DNA from: Coptis chinensis
Taxonomy: Eukaryota > Streptophyta > Magnoliopsida > Ranunculales > Ranunculaceae
Assembly (NCBI GenBank): GCA_015680905.1
Contig: CM027381.1
Span: forward strand, 51,092,501 to 51,156,500
Reading direction: 5' to 3'
Length of the DNA: 64,000 nt
The notes beneath the pieces are model-generated. The model had not been told where the DNA came from and did no database searches. It saw nothing but the letters and a program-made list of their open reading frames with translations. Below are positions 21,600 to 32,926 of the stretch, piece by piece. Each line of letters begins with the position of its first letter. Positions within the stretch are counted from its first letter, which is position 1. The translations under genes were made by a program, and so were the position numbers.

Positions 21600-22848
21600 T
21601 AAAATTAAAACTCCTCTGACAGAAGAAATGAAGAGTGGAAGAAGGAGTACCTGAATGCCTCCTTGCTACGCGTATGAATAACGTCTTTGATACGCAATAT
21701 TAGTGTAATTAAAAAATGGAAACACTGAATATATATAAAAATATGAACAAAATGAGAGCCAGTGACTAACCTGTGAAAAATCGGGCTTTGCTTCAGATGG
21801 GCGCGGGCGCGCTTGGAAATAGGCATAGAAGGGCACGGGCACACTCTTGCCTGACTCGATGTCCAGCATTTAGAGCATGGGCATGCTTCAGAAATAGGCA
21901 TAGAAGGGCGGCGACACTCTTGCCTGACTCGATGTCCAGTGTTTAGAGCGCGGGTGTGCTTCAGAAATAGTTTCTTAGAGCACGTGCACACTCCAAAAAA
22001 TATGAAATTTTTACTATAGTTTTCTAAGAAGTCCAGTAAGTAGCCTGTAAAATTTCAGAACAATCGAAGTTATGAAAGTTCTTCTACTGCCCTGCAAAAT
22101 TTGTGAGACAGTTTTCAGACACAATACAAACAACAGAATGGTTAATCAATCAAAACAGAGCCAAAAATCACCAAACTTTCATTGGAGAATCCTGACAGAT
22201 CATGCGTGTTCTTGTAAAAACTTTAGAGTAATTGGAGTTCTAAAAACCCTCCTTATCGGTTGTTGTTCTAGAAATTAAGTGTTGCAAAACTGTAGAAACA
22301 CACTGGAAATAATCCACTAGTTAGGTGGTCAAAACAAATCAAGAACACTTCAAAGTTTTACTAAAAACTCATGACTTATGATAGATACTCCTATAAAAAT
22401 CTTAGAATTTTTGGAACAGCATAAGTAACCTTACTCGTTAGTTTTTCCCGGAACTTACGGTTGGAAAGCTGAAATGCAGCAGCACTGTAAAGATGGTACT
22501 AGTTCGCTAGGTAAAATAACTTGGAAAAATCTGAAAATATTTCAATAAATCAATAACACCTTAAGAATTATGCCTGTAAAATTTCAGAATTTTTCAAAAT
22601 TTAAAAATACCTTTGCTGCAGTGTTCTTCACTGTGAATCCGAAGACACAAGGGAAGGCGGACGCGCTTTGAACAAGACAAAATGGAGGGCGGGCGCCCCT
22701 GTGCCTAAAACAGTGAACAGTGATGAAAATGCAAGAAATAGGAATGAAAAATTAAAAGGGTGGGTGGGTTGAGAATGGAGGATTGCCCCTTGGATTCAAG
22801 CAATTGAATTCTTGTCCTGAAAGAGTTTAAGATGGCAGCGGAGCCATT
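21600..22848 (-). other. Leader region of the Athila element with GC-rich repeats
   Basis: The region between the 5' LTR and gag. At 21817-21975 it carries two to three units of about 75 bp (AAATAGGCATAGAAGGGC...TCTTGCCTGACTCGATGTCC), more GC-rich than the surroundings. The primer-binding-like site lies at about 22829-22847 on the minus strand. No coding frame is supported. Confidence 0.6.
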
Positions 22849-23608
22849 TGATAACCCGTAAAAACTCATTTAGATTTCTCTAACTTTATTCTTATGGTAT
22901 CAATTATTTATTTTCTACTCTCACATATATATTCATACAATATATAGAGTACGGAATCGTTCCAGTCCTAAACTACTAAGACATAAAGAACTTCAACTAA
23001 TCAAACACAAAGAAACAATGGTGAGAGTAATATTATGTTGAGAATTTATACTACGAGATAATACTATCAATTGATCTTATACTAATATTAACTAAAGTAA
23101 TTATTTGTAGGTGAATCAAATATGGAGAAAACTATAGAGAGATTGAAATCCACTTTTAATTTCTTAACATGCTAGCATAGATTTGTATAGAAAACCCTAG
23201 TCTAGATATTCTCACACAAGGTTAAAATATAAAGACTAGACCTTTAATGATCCCTAATTACTTGATACTATCTCTAGTCATAAACTAATTAGCATGAGAG
23301 AAAGCTTGTTCTCATTCTCATGGCAAACTCACTATTATCTAGTTTAGGTTAAACTCTTCTTATCTCTAAGTAAAAAAAAACCTAAACTTCCTAACAACAA
23401 ATCTATACTAACAAATCAAGTCCTCTCAAAGCTTTATTCAAACTCCCTCTAATGGGAGTTTAGCTTTGATTCATGGGACTATCATGAACAAAAGAATGAA
23501 AGGAAGACATAATGTAAAGAAGAAGTAATTGAATTGAATAAACTAAAACTTTTATTAATAGGTTCTAATGGAGGATACAAACTAAACTCATAAACTAAAA
23601 CTAAAAAG

Positions 23609-23641
<33 letters not shown>

Positions 23642-25561
23642 ACCCTAATTTATTCTAACTAATGGAAGGGAGAGAGAGAGAACCCTGATTTTAAAACTAA
23701 ACTAAAGAGAGGAGTAGCCAAGTTTTGTTTAGCCTTAAACCTCTTTATATAAGAGAGGTTAGGTTTACAATTTCGTGCATAGGCTTTGGAGCCATGTTTT
23801 GGGCCATGAAATTGTAGGAACCGTTATTTCAGAACGAATATTTCTACAAACTGCGAGAATCCACGCGCAACGGAATCAATGAGGTTCTCACGATTTTGAA
23901 TAGAAAACATACCTTTGAATCCGATTTAGATAACTCTGAGAATCTAAACTTTATCAAATCTGAAATCAACCCCTTGATCTTCTGTTGTATTCCTTTAGAA
24001 CAGATTGGACGTTGTGTGGGCAACGATCTACCAATCCCCTTCTTTCTCACAAAGCTAGATCCAATTTTGGATCTATCTTTCCTTGCCTCTTTTTCTAATC
24101 CTGTGAATAGTCAATTTTGGCCAGAGAGAAAGTATTCTATTTATAGGCTACAACAGGGACCATGAGGAGAAATTAGGGTTGGGCCTCCTGACGGGTTTGG
24201 GCTTCCCATGTTCGCCCCGAACATACGGCCCAAGTCTGACAACAAATGGTTTATTCCACTAAAGGCCATTGTTGCACTACCGCCCTAATCCCAAACTATG
24301 TGTCAGCGTTTATAGGCTCCATATTATATGCTCATTGATCTTCCCGTGTTTAAGATATCAAATGTCTGTTGATTAAGTCAAGTTACTGACAACTACATTA
24401 ATTAACTTCTTTTGTCCTTGAGTAATACCACTCAACCTCATTGTCATGTCGGAATAAATCCACCTGCAGGGTTTACGTGACAATCTTTTTGAGCTCCTCA
24501 AGGGGACATCATCAACCCGACTTCTTGCGGGACACGGATTCCCTCGATAATCAACAGCACACCTTACATACAATGTCATTACCCAATCCATCTAGTTTGT
24601 TGATTCACAAATGAATCTCACTCATTGATGATTTAAAGCAATGTACAATGCATGTAAGTGCCCCTTATTATATCCGGATTAGGAGGACAAACATCCATAA
24701 TAACAGAGGCGTTTGTTCTCTTATATAGTCAGTATAAGGAGAAACAACCTCACTTGGTCCTGTTCAATACACACAAAGTGTACTAGTGTAATCCTATAGT
24801 CAAGATAGACTAATACCAGATTATACTACAACCGTACCAATGGTTTGTCCAAATCCATCTAGGTTCTGAACGATTACTTATACTTTATAAGGTGCGATGA
24901 TATGATCTTACATTGTGTCCACACCATATCATCTATAACATAAAGTATTAGACACATGCATATAACTAATAACATATATAATATGCATAACATTTGCCCA
25001 TATGATTCTTATTCAAAATATAAAGAATTAGAGTTAATACAAAAGTAATGCTTTTAGTATATAACCCTATCATAAATCAACCCCTAAACCTAATTACATA
25101 TGTCCCTTTCTTTGCACGAAATTATTTCAACACCCTTTTTGTCCACATTTACTACTCTAATTGGGTCAAGTCTTAGACCATTAGAAATCTCTTTCTGGGC
25201 CGGTCATTTTGACATATAATAGGCCCAATTCCGAGGTTTCAAATCAAAGATACTGACATCACGAAGTTCTCATTGACTTTTTACGCTCTTTTTCTACTAA
25301 GTTGACTTTGACTTTTCAGCTTTGACTAGGCTTTAAAATGGTTTTTTGTCCTTGAAACTTGGGCTTTAACCATAGAACTTCTTAGCAACCAACCTTTGCT
25401 CCTTTCTCTTGACAAAAGTGACATATTTCTTCACATATTTAACTCCAAGACCTGAAATACACAAAAGGACGTAAACAGTACTAACTCTTATTATTATACA
25501 CATAGTTGGTCTAAATGTAATATTATTAAGGGGTTAAAACTACAGTTTTGGGCTTTTATCA
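22849..25561 (-). repeat. 5' LTR of the Athila element, split by a solo LTR
   Basis: It begins TGATAACCC and ends TTTTATCA on the plus strand, directly before AGACT. Without the 1,260-bp nested insertion and its duplicated target, it is about the length of the 3' LTR. It also has an expanded GA microsatellite (about 23610-23640). Confidence 0.9.
23813..25072 (-). mobile_element. Solo LTR, probably Ty1/copia, nested in the Athila LTR
   Basis: A 1,260-bp fossil starting TGTAGGAACC and ending CCCTATCA, with TG...CA termini. It is flanked by GAAAT (23808-23812) and TAAAT (25073-25077), a 5-bp duplication with one difference. The uninterrupted site is visible in the other LTR (CCATGAAATCAACC, about 17167-17180). 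No internal domains are present, consistent with LTR-LTR recombination. Copia assignment rests on general resemblance only; orientation is inferred from a TATA-like ACTATATAAGAG on the minus strand near 24720. Confidence 0.75.
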
Positions 25562-25566
25562 AGACT

Positions 25567-25883
25567 CATCTATTTATTTTTTTAAACAAAATGGGAGATA
25601 ATTATGTTATTTAAGTGATATTAGGGAGATTATTTTAAATTATTAATAATAAAATAGGGATTGTTTTAATTTCAATGTTGGAAATTGGGGTAATTATTTA
25701 ATTTAAGTGACATTAGAGAAGTGTATCTACATTATTAATAATAAAAAAAAAGTGCCAAATTATATTAATAAAAGTGGGGCTTATTCTAAATTTTATGAGG
25801 GAGGTGTTTCTAAATTAAGTAAATAAGGAGATCTTAAATTGGCCTACTCGATATTGGGAAGGGTATTCCAGAAGACCCAGCTA
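25567..25883. other. AT-rich intergenic DNA
   Basis: Very AT-rich, with a repeated GTGACATTAG/TTATTAATAATAAAA pattern (about 25610-25750). It lies between the Athila target site and the truncated end of the DUF627/DUF629 gene. No gene is seen. Confidence 0.4.
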
Positions 25884-27045
25884 TTATATAGTATAAATTT
25901 GTACTGCTAAAAGAGCTTTACTAGACAGAAGCTCTTGTAACATATTATGAATACATTCAAGACTTGTTTCACGGTTAGGATCACCAGATATTGGCAAACT
26001 CCATGTCATAGAATATCCCTTAACCCACTTCTTGGGGTCAAAACTCTCAGTGTACGTGTTCCATTGACTACAGTTTTTTACCAGTGGAAGACAACCATTG
26101 CCTATGCTTTTCAAGTTCTACCATTGCAGAAGAAGTATCTACCGGTTTCCACCTTCTTTTGACAATATATTCAATCCAATCGCAATTGATCCTTAGAGAG
26201 CAAACTGACCTATGTTTAGGTGATAATCTTCTCAAGTGAGTTGTCTGAACATGTTCCAAATGCTGATCAGGATCAGAAAATTTCTCATCACAACAACAAC
26301 ACGCCCAGAATTCCCATTTCTCGTATTCTTGTAAAAATAATAAAGCTTTTGATATAACCTCATTTGCTAAATTATTCTCTTCGAATATGAAATGAGACTT
26401 CAGATCATCAGTACTCACTTTGAGAAAACTATTCTTTTCACTAGTACACAAATTGTTCCACCATTGACTATTACCTTCTTCTTGTTGGAAAATTCAATTT
26501 TCTGCTTTCTCTTACAGCATTCATCAAGAAGTTTTTTAAGATCAATTTGTACATTCAAAATTCTTTCTGTAGGGTCTTTTATCTCTTGTTCATCTTCGCT
26601 TTTACCTTTATCTTTAGCAGGATCACTGGGATACTCAATTGCAAAACCGTTGTTACATACTCGAATAGCTTCATCATACCCTTTAGCGTCATTATTAATA
26701 TTAGAAGACCATAAAAGCAAACGAGCATGAAACAAAGCACCTCAACTGAATTAGGATTAAGAACAACTGATGTTCGTGCTGCTTCAATAGTAGTCCTGAG
26801 ATACGCATTTTCATGATATGGTTTTCCATTCTTTGAGCACAAACTCGAGCAATCCTAGCATGCATACGGTGAAGAACAGCTTCGCTGTTGTGCTTTTCAC
26901 ACACAGCTTGAATGAGTGACAAACCTGTGAGATCGTTGACATTCTTTACAGTGTCAAAAGCTTTGTGTATTTCATTCTTGATGTTCCATAAATCTTGCTC
27001 ACTGGGCCGCGGCCGGTACTTCAAAAAAGAAGAACGTTTGGGCAT
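25884..27045 (-). pseudogene. Truncated DUF627/DUF629 (inactive ubiquitin-hydrolase-like) gene
   Basis: A host gene relic. It starts at 27045 (MPKRSSFLKYRPRPSEQDLW). The order matches the N-terminal half of plant inactive UBP/USP-like proteins. DUF627 is seen as a TPR-like segment (ARIARVCAQRMENH, then AYLRTTIEAARTSVVLNPNS, then GYDEAIRVCNNGFAIEYPSD, 26900-26620). DUF629 follows (STDDLKSHF, ALLFLQEYEKWEFWACCCCD, HLEHVQTTHLRRLSPKHRSV, DWIEYIVKRRWKPVDTS, 26420-26100) and a tail ends at 25884. The frame changes near 26830, 26720 and 26450, and stops appear near 26070. The ubiquitin-hydrolase-like C-terminal half is absent. No introns are visible over this stretch, so retrocopy origin or exon fusion cannot be distinguished. 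Confidence 0.75.
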
Positions 27046-27398
27046 TTTGGAGGGTGAATTGGGATGAAGGGGAGGTTTTGAATGTTCATTGTTTTTATAT
27101 ATGAATTCAGTATCTTTATTCTTGAAGGTTAGTGAGTCTTCTTCATTTTAACCAATGAAAGATGAATAGATTCAATTACACGTTAATTTTTGCATTGTAT
27201 GTAACCCCAAGTTTGGTAATTATTTTCATCGACATAAAATGTGGTAGCTATAGCTCCGCCCATTGATTGTTCAGTGGCACATCTAGCCGAGTCTCACTTG
27301 AACTTAAATTTGGTTCTCATCCAAACTGGTACACTTTAATAAGTGGAATGCCACTTCAACAATTCCACATGAGCAAACCAGCTCATAGCATCATATAA
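27046..27398. promoter_or_regulatory. Upstream region of the DUF627/DUF629 relic
   Basis: AT-rich DNA 5' of the minus-strand start codon. A TTTTTATATATGAATTC stretch about 50 bp upstream (27092-27108) could have held a TATA element (TATATA). No other signal is seen. Confidence 0.25.
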
Positions 27399-27867
27399 GA
27401 GCATTCCCAATGCAAGCCACTCTTATTCACCTCCACATCAGCTCTATTTCCCCTCTTTTCCACTGTTTTGGTGAAAAGCAAGGTGAGGCTTCCCAATGCA
27501 AAGGTGACTATTATTCTCGAATGGGATGTTTGATTCCATCTGAATGTAAAAATCAAAAAAATGTGCTAGACGGAATTAAACATCCCGTCTGAAGTTAAAA
27601 AAAAAGTCGAAAAAACACGCGAGACGGAATGAAACATTCCATCCGAAAAAAAAATTGAAAAAACATTTAAAAAACACACGAGACAGAATAAAACATCATG
27701 TCCAAAGTTCCCAACTCAGCTACTATCTTGGTTGAAGGTTTCACTCTCGTTTTGACTTGGGAAAATAGTCACCTTGATATTCACCTTTGTATTGGGCAAA
27801 GGTTTTTGACCATTTGGAGGTGAATATTGTCACATCCCCTTGATATTCATTTGCATTGGGAATGCTC
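27399..27867. mobile_element. Tourist-like (PIF/Harbinger) MITE
   Basis: 469 bp with perfect 17-bp terminal inverted repeats GAGCATTCCCAATGCAA, flanked by TAA on both sides (27396-27398 and 27868-27870). The 3-bp TAA/TTA target duplication and this terminal type fit PIF/Harbinger. The subterminal parts are also inversely related (CACCTCCA near 27428; TGGAGGTG near 27814). Inside is a short imperfect tandem repeat around GACGGAATTAAACATCCCGT (27510-27710). It has no coding capacity and depends on a transposase supplied elsewhere. Confidence 0.85.
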
Positions 27868-28217
27868 TAATAGCCTTATATATCAGCTCTAGTAATTTTT
27901 TTTGAGATTTTTGTTAGCCTAGTTACTTGGAGTCTTTTGCAATTATTCAGGTGTAACTGTAAAGTAGGGGTGTCAATAAATCAAGAAGCGTACTTGTAAT
28001 GTCACTTAAACAGATCGAAATGAAAAACATAATATTCATCTATCCTCTCCAATCTCTAAACAGAGTTAGTTACACCTAATTCAAACCTTTGCATTCGTTG
28101 CACATACATTCTCCCCATACTTTTATTCGTGATCAGCCAATGGCACTATGGGGTTCTCCGCATTCTCCTGAGGTATCTAAGATTTGTGTTGGTATTAGGG
28201 GTATGCTGTGTTGGTAT

Positions 28218-28642
28218 TAGGGGTGTGCATAAAACCGGCCAAACCGACTAAACTGAACCAAACCAAACTGGCCGATTTCAGGTCGGTTATGTTTATTAGT
28301 CGATTCAGTTCAGGTTAGTATTTATGTAAACCGATAGGGTTGATTTGGTCGTCAGTTTAGTCTCAAATCCGACTCGCCATATATAATATATACTAAAGTA
28401 TACATATTTAATTGATTTAATTTAAAATAAATGAAAATAGATCGGTTAGTTTCGGTTAAACCATAATCCAGTCGGTTTGGTTAGGATATCGGTTTAGCTA
28501 GAATTTATTTCGGTTCGGTTCGGTTCAGTTAGTATAACCCAGTCAGTTCGGTTCGGTTCCAAAAAAACATAAACCGATAGGGCCCTAGTTCGATCGTCGG
28601 TTTAGTCCCAAACCTGACCCGAACCAACCCGTGCACACCCTA
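28218..28642. mobile_element. hAT-type MITE
   Basis: 425 bp with ends TAGGGGTGTGCA and, inverted, TAGGGTGTGCACGGG. It is flanked by a perfect 8-bp target duplication GTTGGTAT (28210-28217 and 28643-28650), the size expected for hAT elements. The interior is rich in CGGTTCGGTT and AACCGA-type repeats. No transposase is encoded. Confidence 0.85.
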
Positions 28643-28650
28643 GTTGGTAT

Positions 28651-29009
28651 GATGACTTTGCCAGCCTCCTCCCTGCTCTTAACATACAGTAGTTTATACT
28701 TCACTAAATTGTCCTCTAATCTTCATCTTATTTAGAAACCAAAGTAGGTCTTCTGTAAAGTGCTTTCCAGTCCTATTTCTATGAACGTTTGTATGTGCAG
28801 TCTCCAACGAGAACGCGGAAGCAGTGTTGTACATCAGCTAATATAACTTCAGGACTATGAAAATCGCTTTCATTAGCTGGATTTGATATCATGAGTGTCC
28901 TGCATGAACAATTGATAACACTAGCTAGTAAACAAACTCAAGTAAATCTGGGAGAGTAAAGAGATTCCTGAAGTACTCCGCCTTTGAAATTTAAGATTGT
29001 GTGTCTGAA
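28651..29009. other. Single-copy-looking DNA outside the inverted repeat
   Basis: Between the hAT MITE and the outer edge of the left arm. I see no counterpart at the right side of the window and no gene motifs on either strand. Confidence 0.35.
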
Positions 29010-30107
29010 ACAACGACCTCTAAATGCATCATAAAACTCACATTCAGTTTCAAAGAAGTATAGTAACATATTTTCAAAATGAATTCAATGCAATAAATGA
29101 ATGGTAAACACTTGCTAAAAGCTTGGTCAAATAGACTTTAATTTGTACATTCTAGACATTGTTTCACCAGTATGGCACATCTTTGGGAAACAACCAATTA
29201 TTTCATTTTCAAATTTAGTAATGTATAATACGAGTAAAAATGGCATACCACTTATCATACAATCCCAATTCTTGATCACTTCATAACCCTTTTGCACTAG
29301 CCTCCTGAGATGGACAGTACAAAACCAGATAAAATAAAAGCTAATAAAACAAAACATATAATCTTAAAGCGATGAATAACAAGTCCAGGGCATCAGAGAA
29401 CCTCCCACTTGGAGACTAATGACAATCATATGTTGAAGTACTGCAACTGCGACATGACTCAAAACTTTGTAAAACTAAAAAAAAATAAAAAATAACTCAG
29501 TTCCGTTGTCATTAAAGCTCATAGGAAGCTTTCAACAGTCACTATTCTATCTAAAGCTTCAAGTTCAGCGTAAACTAAATGGGCTACTATGCTTTGTCAA
29601 ACATTTGACCAATGATAGTAAAAGGGGAAATGTTGCTTGCAAATTGAGAACATATATCGTAGGAGCATTCAAACTTCATAAGTTTGTTCATGATAAGAAG
29701 TTGGCCTTAAAAGTGCCGGAAATCATATATGAACTGCATGTAACCCTCCCACAAAGCTTTTATTTTTCTTCTTTGATAGGTGAGATCTGTTAGTGTGTGT
29801 TGTATGTGTGATTTTTTTTTAAGTGAGAGAGATTTGTTAGTGTTGGTTAGTCTTAAATCTAAGGGTGGTATTTGAGCTAATCAAGTCAAGCTTCACTATG
29901 CTCAACCTTGGCTCGTTTATTAAGCAAACTTTGAAAAAAGCTCAAGCTTGGCTCATATAATGTATGAACGAGCCTGAGCCGAGGTTTTAGCGAGCCCGAG
30001 TAGCTCAGTTATTTTACACTATGATGATCAAAGCATCTTTAAACAGTGCATGTCCAGACAAATGAAGATCGTGTGGAATTCATAAGATACCTATTATTAT
30101 TCCTTAC

Positions 30108-30224
30108 CTCAATGGGGTAGGATTATGTTAGTCCATCTAGCCTAAGACCCTCAGTAATTTCATTAAGAAATTGAGTGCAAATTTTCCACTCGGGAAATAA
30201 GCTATCAGCTGCTAAATAGCTCAC
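30108..30224 (-). pseudogene. APM1: Aminopeptidase M1 exon, left-arm copy
   Basis: A 117-bp exon between AG and GT sites on the minus strand, identical in length to the right-arm exon 47258-47374. It encodes VSYLAADSLFPEWKIC... and an ITEGLRLDGLT block, followed by the same in-frame stop that the right copy has. A degraded preceding exon (THLWFNE-type, about 30330-30385) lies upstream. The shared stop shows the gene was already dead before the arms were duplicated. Confidence 0.75.
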
Positions 30225-30804
30225 CTACAACACAAGACATTGAAAATGGTTTAGTGCTTATTTCTCTAGCATTAAGGTGTTACTAAAATTACATAAAGAT
30301 AGACTGCCTGAATAATACCCAAGTTGCAAACCCCTCATTGAACCATAAATGTGTCCACCATTATATTCCATTGTTACAAGATCAAAACAGGGAGTTGGCT
30401 AACCAGCTGGGAATTGTTGTGAGATTCCAGAGGCAAAACTTCATGTCTAGTAAACTCAGGTCATCCACTTTATTAAACATTGTTCCTGTGGCACCTAGTA
30501 GCCCCCGATAGAGATAGTTTGTATAAAGTCTTACATTGCTGCATGGGGGTAGTTGGGCACTCCCCCTATACCGATTGCCGGTAAGAAATCAAGAAATACG
30601 CATGGTCGGGCTCCCCTTGGTGGGACAAACCCAACTGGTTCTTTCCGGCAATTCTTTCTACGGCATCCACAAGCTCAACTTATATCGTATAGAAACTCTA
30701 GCTTCAAGAACCTTAACATCATTTTACCGATTTCTAACTAATGAATCTCCCTCCCTTTGTCTGAATCATAATTTAAAAGAACCACATAAGAATCATAATG
30801 TATC

Positions 30805-31032
30805 CTAACCAAGTCCCTTGTCTCTCGACAAATTTATGTTGTTTGTACTCATCCATTCATTGACCCCCATCTCTATAAAAATAATATTTGCCGTCTTGAG
30901 CAGCCCAAACTTGGCAAATGCATCAACCAATGCACCAACAACATATAAGTCCACATAACACATTATCAACTGACCACGAAATCTTAGAGTACAAAACACT
31001 ATAGAGTTTACAAATATAGCAGAATGTGTCAA
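30805..31032 (-). pseudogene. Probable PPR-protein fragment
   Basis: Minus-strand frame with RGQLIMCYVDLYVVGALVDA followed by FAKFGLLKTANIIFIEM. This matches the usual plant pentatricopeptide pattern (G-Q...D-Y-V-x-x-A-L-V-D-x-Y-A-K-x-G...F-x-E-M). Only about one repeat is present, and it is mirrored less well in the right arm (46483-46680). It is an isolated gene scrap, perhaps captured by a mobile element together with nearby sequence. Confidence 0.4.
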
Positions 31033-31139
31033 AAAATGAAGGAATTATCTCACCAATAGTAAGAGAAGTTAACAAATTGAAGACAAAAGTGAAGGAAAAA
31101 AAAACAATTCAAGTACTAAAAAGAATAAAGACGCATTTC

Positions 31140-31651
31140 TTTTATTGATAGAAACCAGGGCAAAGGGGGGAGAAATTTGTGCCAAATAAACAATTAGGGG
31201 GTAAAGGGGGACCCCAAGAACGAAACAAAAAAGAAAAAGCCAGTTGAGTACCTTTTACGAGCAGACGATGGGTTGCAAGACAATAAAACAACCAATGTGT
31301 AAAGGGGGAACCTGTAACAATAATCAAGTCGCAAAAGGTGTTGAGATGAGAAGTGAGTGGAGTTGAGATGAGAAAATTGAAAACTTGATCAAGGCAGACA
31401 GTGAGAAATGAAAAAAGAGGTATGTACCTATATATGTATCTGAGTTGAGAGAGAGGAGTAATCGAGTGAGGAGAAAGAGAAGAGCATGAGTTCTTGACGC
31501 GAGAGAAAGAGAAAGAGAAAGAGGGAACGAGGTAAGGAGAAATTAGGAGAAGTTTGTGCGAGAATGAGAACAAACGGACAAAAACCAACCAAATGCCATT
31601 TTGAACCACATACCCCTGACTCGGCCCAGAGCGTTCGCTCTGCTCACTTGA
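31140..31651 (-). mobile_element. Helitron-like sequence, 5' end preserved (left arm)
   Basis: On the minus strand it begins TCAAGTGAGCAGAGCG, preceded by A. It contains a hairpin (CAGAGCGTTCGCTCTG on the plus strand), the shared GTATGTGG and TTTGGTTGGTTTTTGTC core and a pyrimidine-rich body. The 5' end matches the short Helitron-like dimer at 48127. A clear 3' terminus is not seen, so the leftward limit is only the end of recognisable similarity. In the right arm the first about 150 bp are missing (45930). Confidence 0.5.
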
Positions 31652-32511
31652 TTAGAGCTTAAGGTCTGTGGGGATAGCTTGAAGCTCGTATCTGTGGATT
31701 GGCTCTCAATACTGTATTATCGTGGTGCAAGTTAGGAGAAACATTATCCACTACGTCACAAAGAATTATCTGTATCAAGCTTGACATTCATATCTTCAGG
31801 AGGAAGCTTGAAGATCCTCAAGACCCAAGTAGATATAGTATATGAAAACAAACTAGGATGACTAGAGAATTTCAGGATTGGGATGAATTTGCTCTTTTGG
31901 TGGGGGGAAAGTACATGACTATAGATGGTGGCATTGTTACATTATTATGAGCCAATTAGCGAGGTATAAAGTCAACACGATAGACATGTGGAGGGGAAAC
32001 TGGTGACCATAGCGAGGTATCAAAGTATATCCATGCTACAAACTCATGACCATAGAAATTAATTCGAATTGTGAAACACCGTGTAAGAAATTTAGATGTC
32101 ATGTTGCACATGTCCCCACATTGCAAAAATTATAAAATTTGGTTCCCAATTTTACCGAAAAAAAAGTTTAGTCCCCACATTGTCAAAACTTAAAAAGTTT
32201 GACACCCTTTTTAGCCGTTTTGTGATATATAATTGTTGTCATCTTCATGAAGTCCACAAATCAGCTCATTTGAAAACCTCTAACTTAGATAAAAATTGTT
32301 GTCATCTTTAAAAAGAAATCAAACGGTTTAGAAAATAATGTTTTTGCAATCATCTTTTGCCTAGGTTAGAGATTTCCAAATAAGTTAAAATTTTGTAGAA
32401 ATGATGTTTATGGTGAGTAGATGATATCCACAAAAAATTTGGTTTAAATTCATTTTCGAGGTAAAGTTTTACTTACGTACTTACTTTAACTTAAAATAAG
32501 TATCTAATTCT

Positions 32512-32616
<105 letters not shown>

Positions 32617-32926
32617 CCCAACTCCTAAAATGACCTTAAATAAGAACCAAATCTAAAACAACTCACAACTTCACCTACAAAATGATTTGAAATCTAATCT
32701 TTTGTCCATATGATCTACTAACCATAAAGAACATCTCTACAAAAATTCAACTCATTTGATATCCTCTAACTTAGATAAAAATTGTTGTCCACTTTTGAAA
32801 AAATATCTAACGGTCTAGAAATGTCTAGTTTTTGAAATCATAAAAGAAAAAATAGAGATCAGGTAAAACACTTAATTAATGCAGAAAGATCAGTCAGCAG
32901 CAAGAACACTTGATATAAACTGAACT

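Larger units (their letters stand above)
16240..25561 (-). mobile_element. Athila-lineage Ty3/gypsy LTR element, no pol seen, with nested solo LTR
   Basis: A fossil in minus orientation, flanked by a perfect 5-bp target duplication AGACT (16235-16239 and 25562-25566). The 3' LTR is 16240-17663. The 5' LTR is 22849-25561 and is lengthened by a nested solo LTR. A primer-binding-like site (TGGCTCCGCTGCCATCTT) lies next to the 5' LTR and a G-rich polypurine tract next to the 3' LTR. Gag lies at about 21525-20780, followed by the end of a protease region and a tail frame (20470-19559). I see no RT, RNase H or integrase, so it looks non-autonomous and has several breaks. By eye the LTRs differ by about 4-6%, suggesting an age of low single-digit million years at commonly used plant rates. 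Confidence 0.9.

Noticed and set aside
29127-29357. Frame conserved in both arms (MFCF...YKLKSI) as a gene
   Set aside because: Conservation reflects the recent inverted duplication; it lies in an intron-like part of the aminopeptidase pseudogene and has no domain.
29860-30015. GAGCCGAG/CTCGGCTC-rich stretch (mirrored at 47475-47640) as a MITE
   Set aside because: It resembles dispersed plant repeats, but no terminal inverted repeat or target duplication could be fixed.
31142-31609. 155-codon minus-strand frame with Ser/Leu/Phe-rich translation
   Set aside because: Composition comes from the pyrimidine-rich Helitron-like body; the right-arm copy breaks into different frames.
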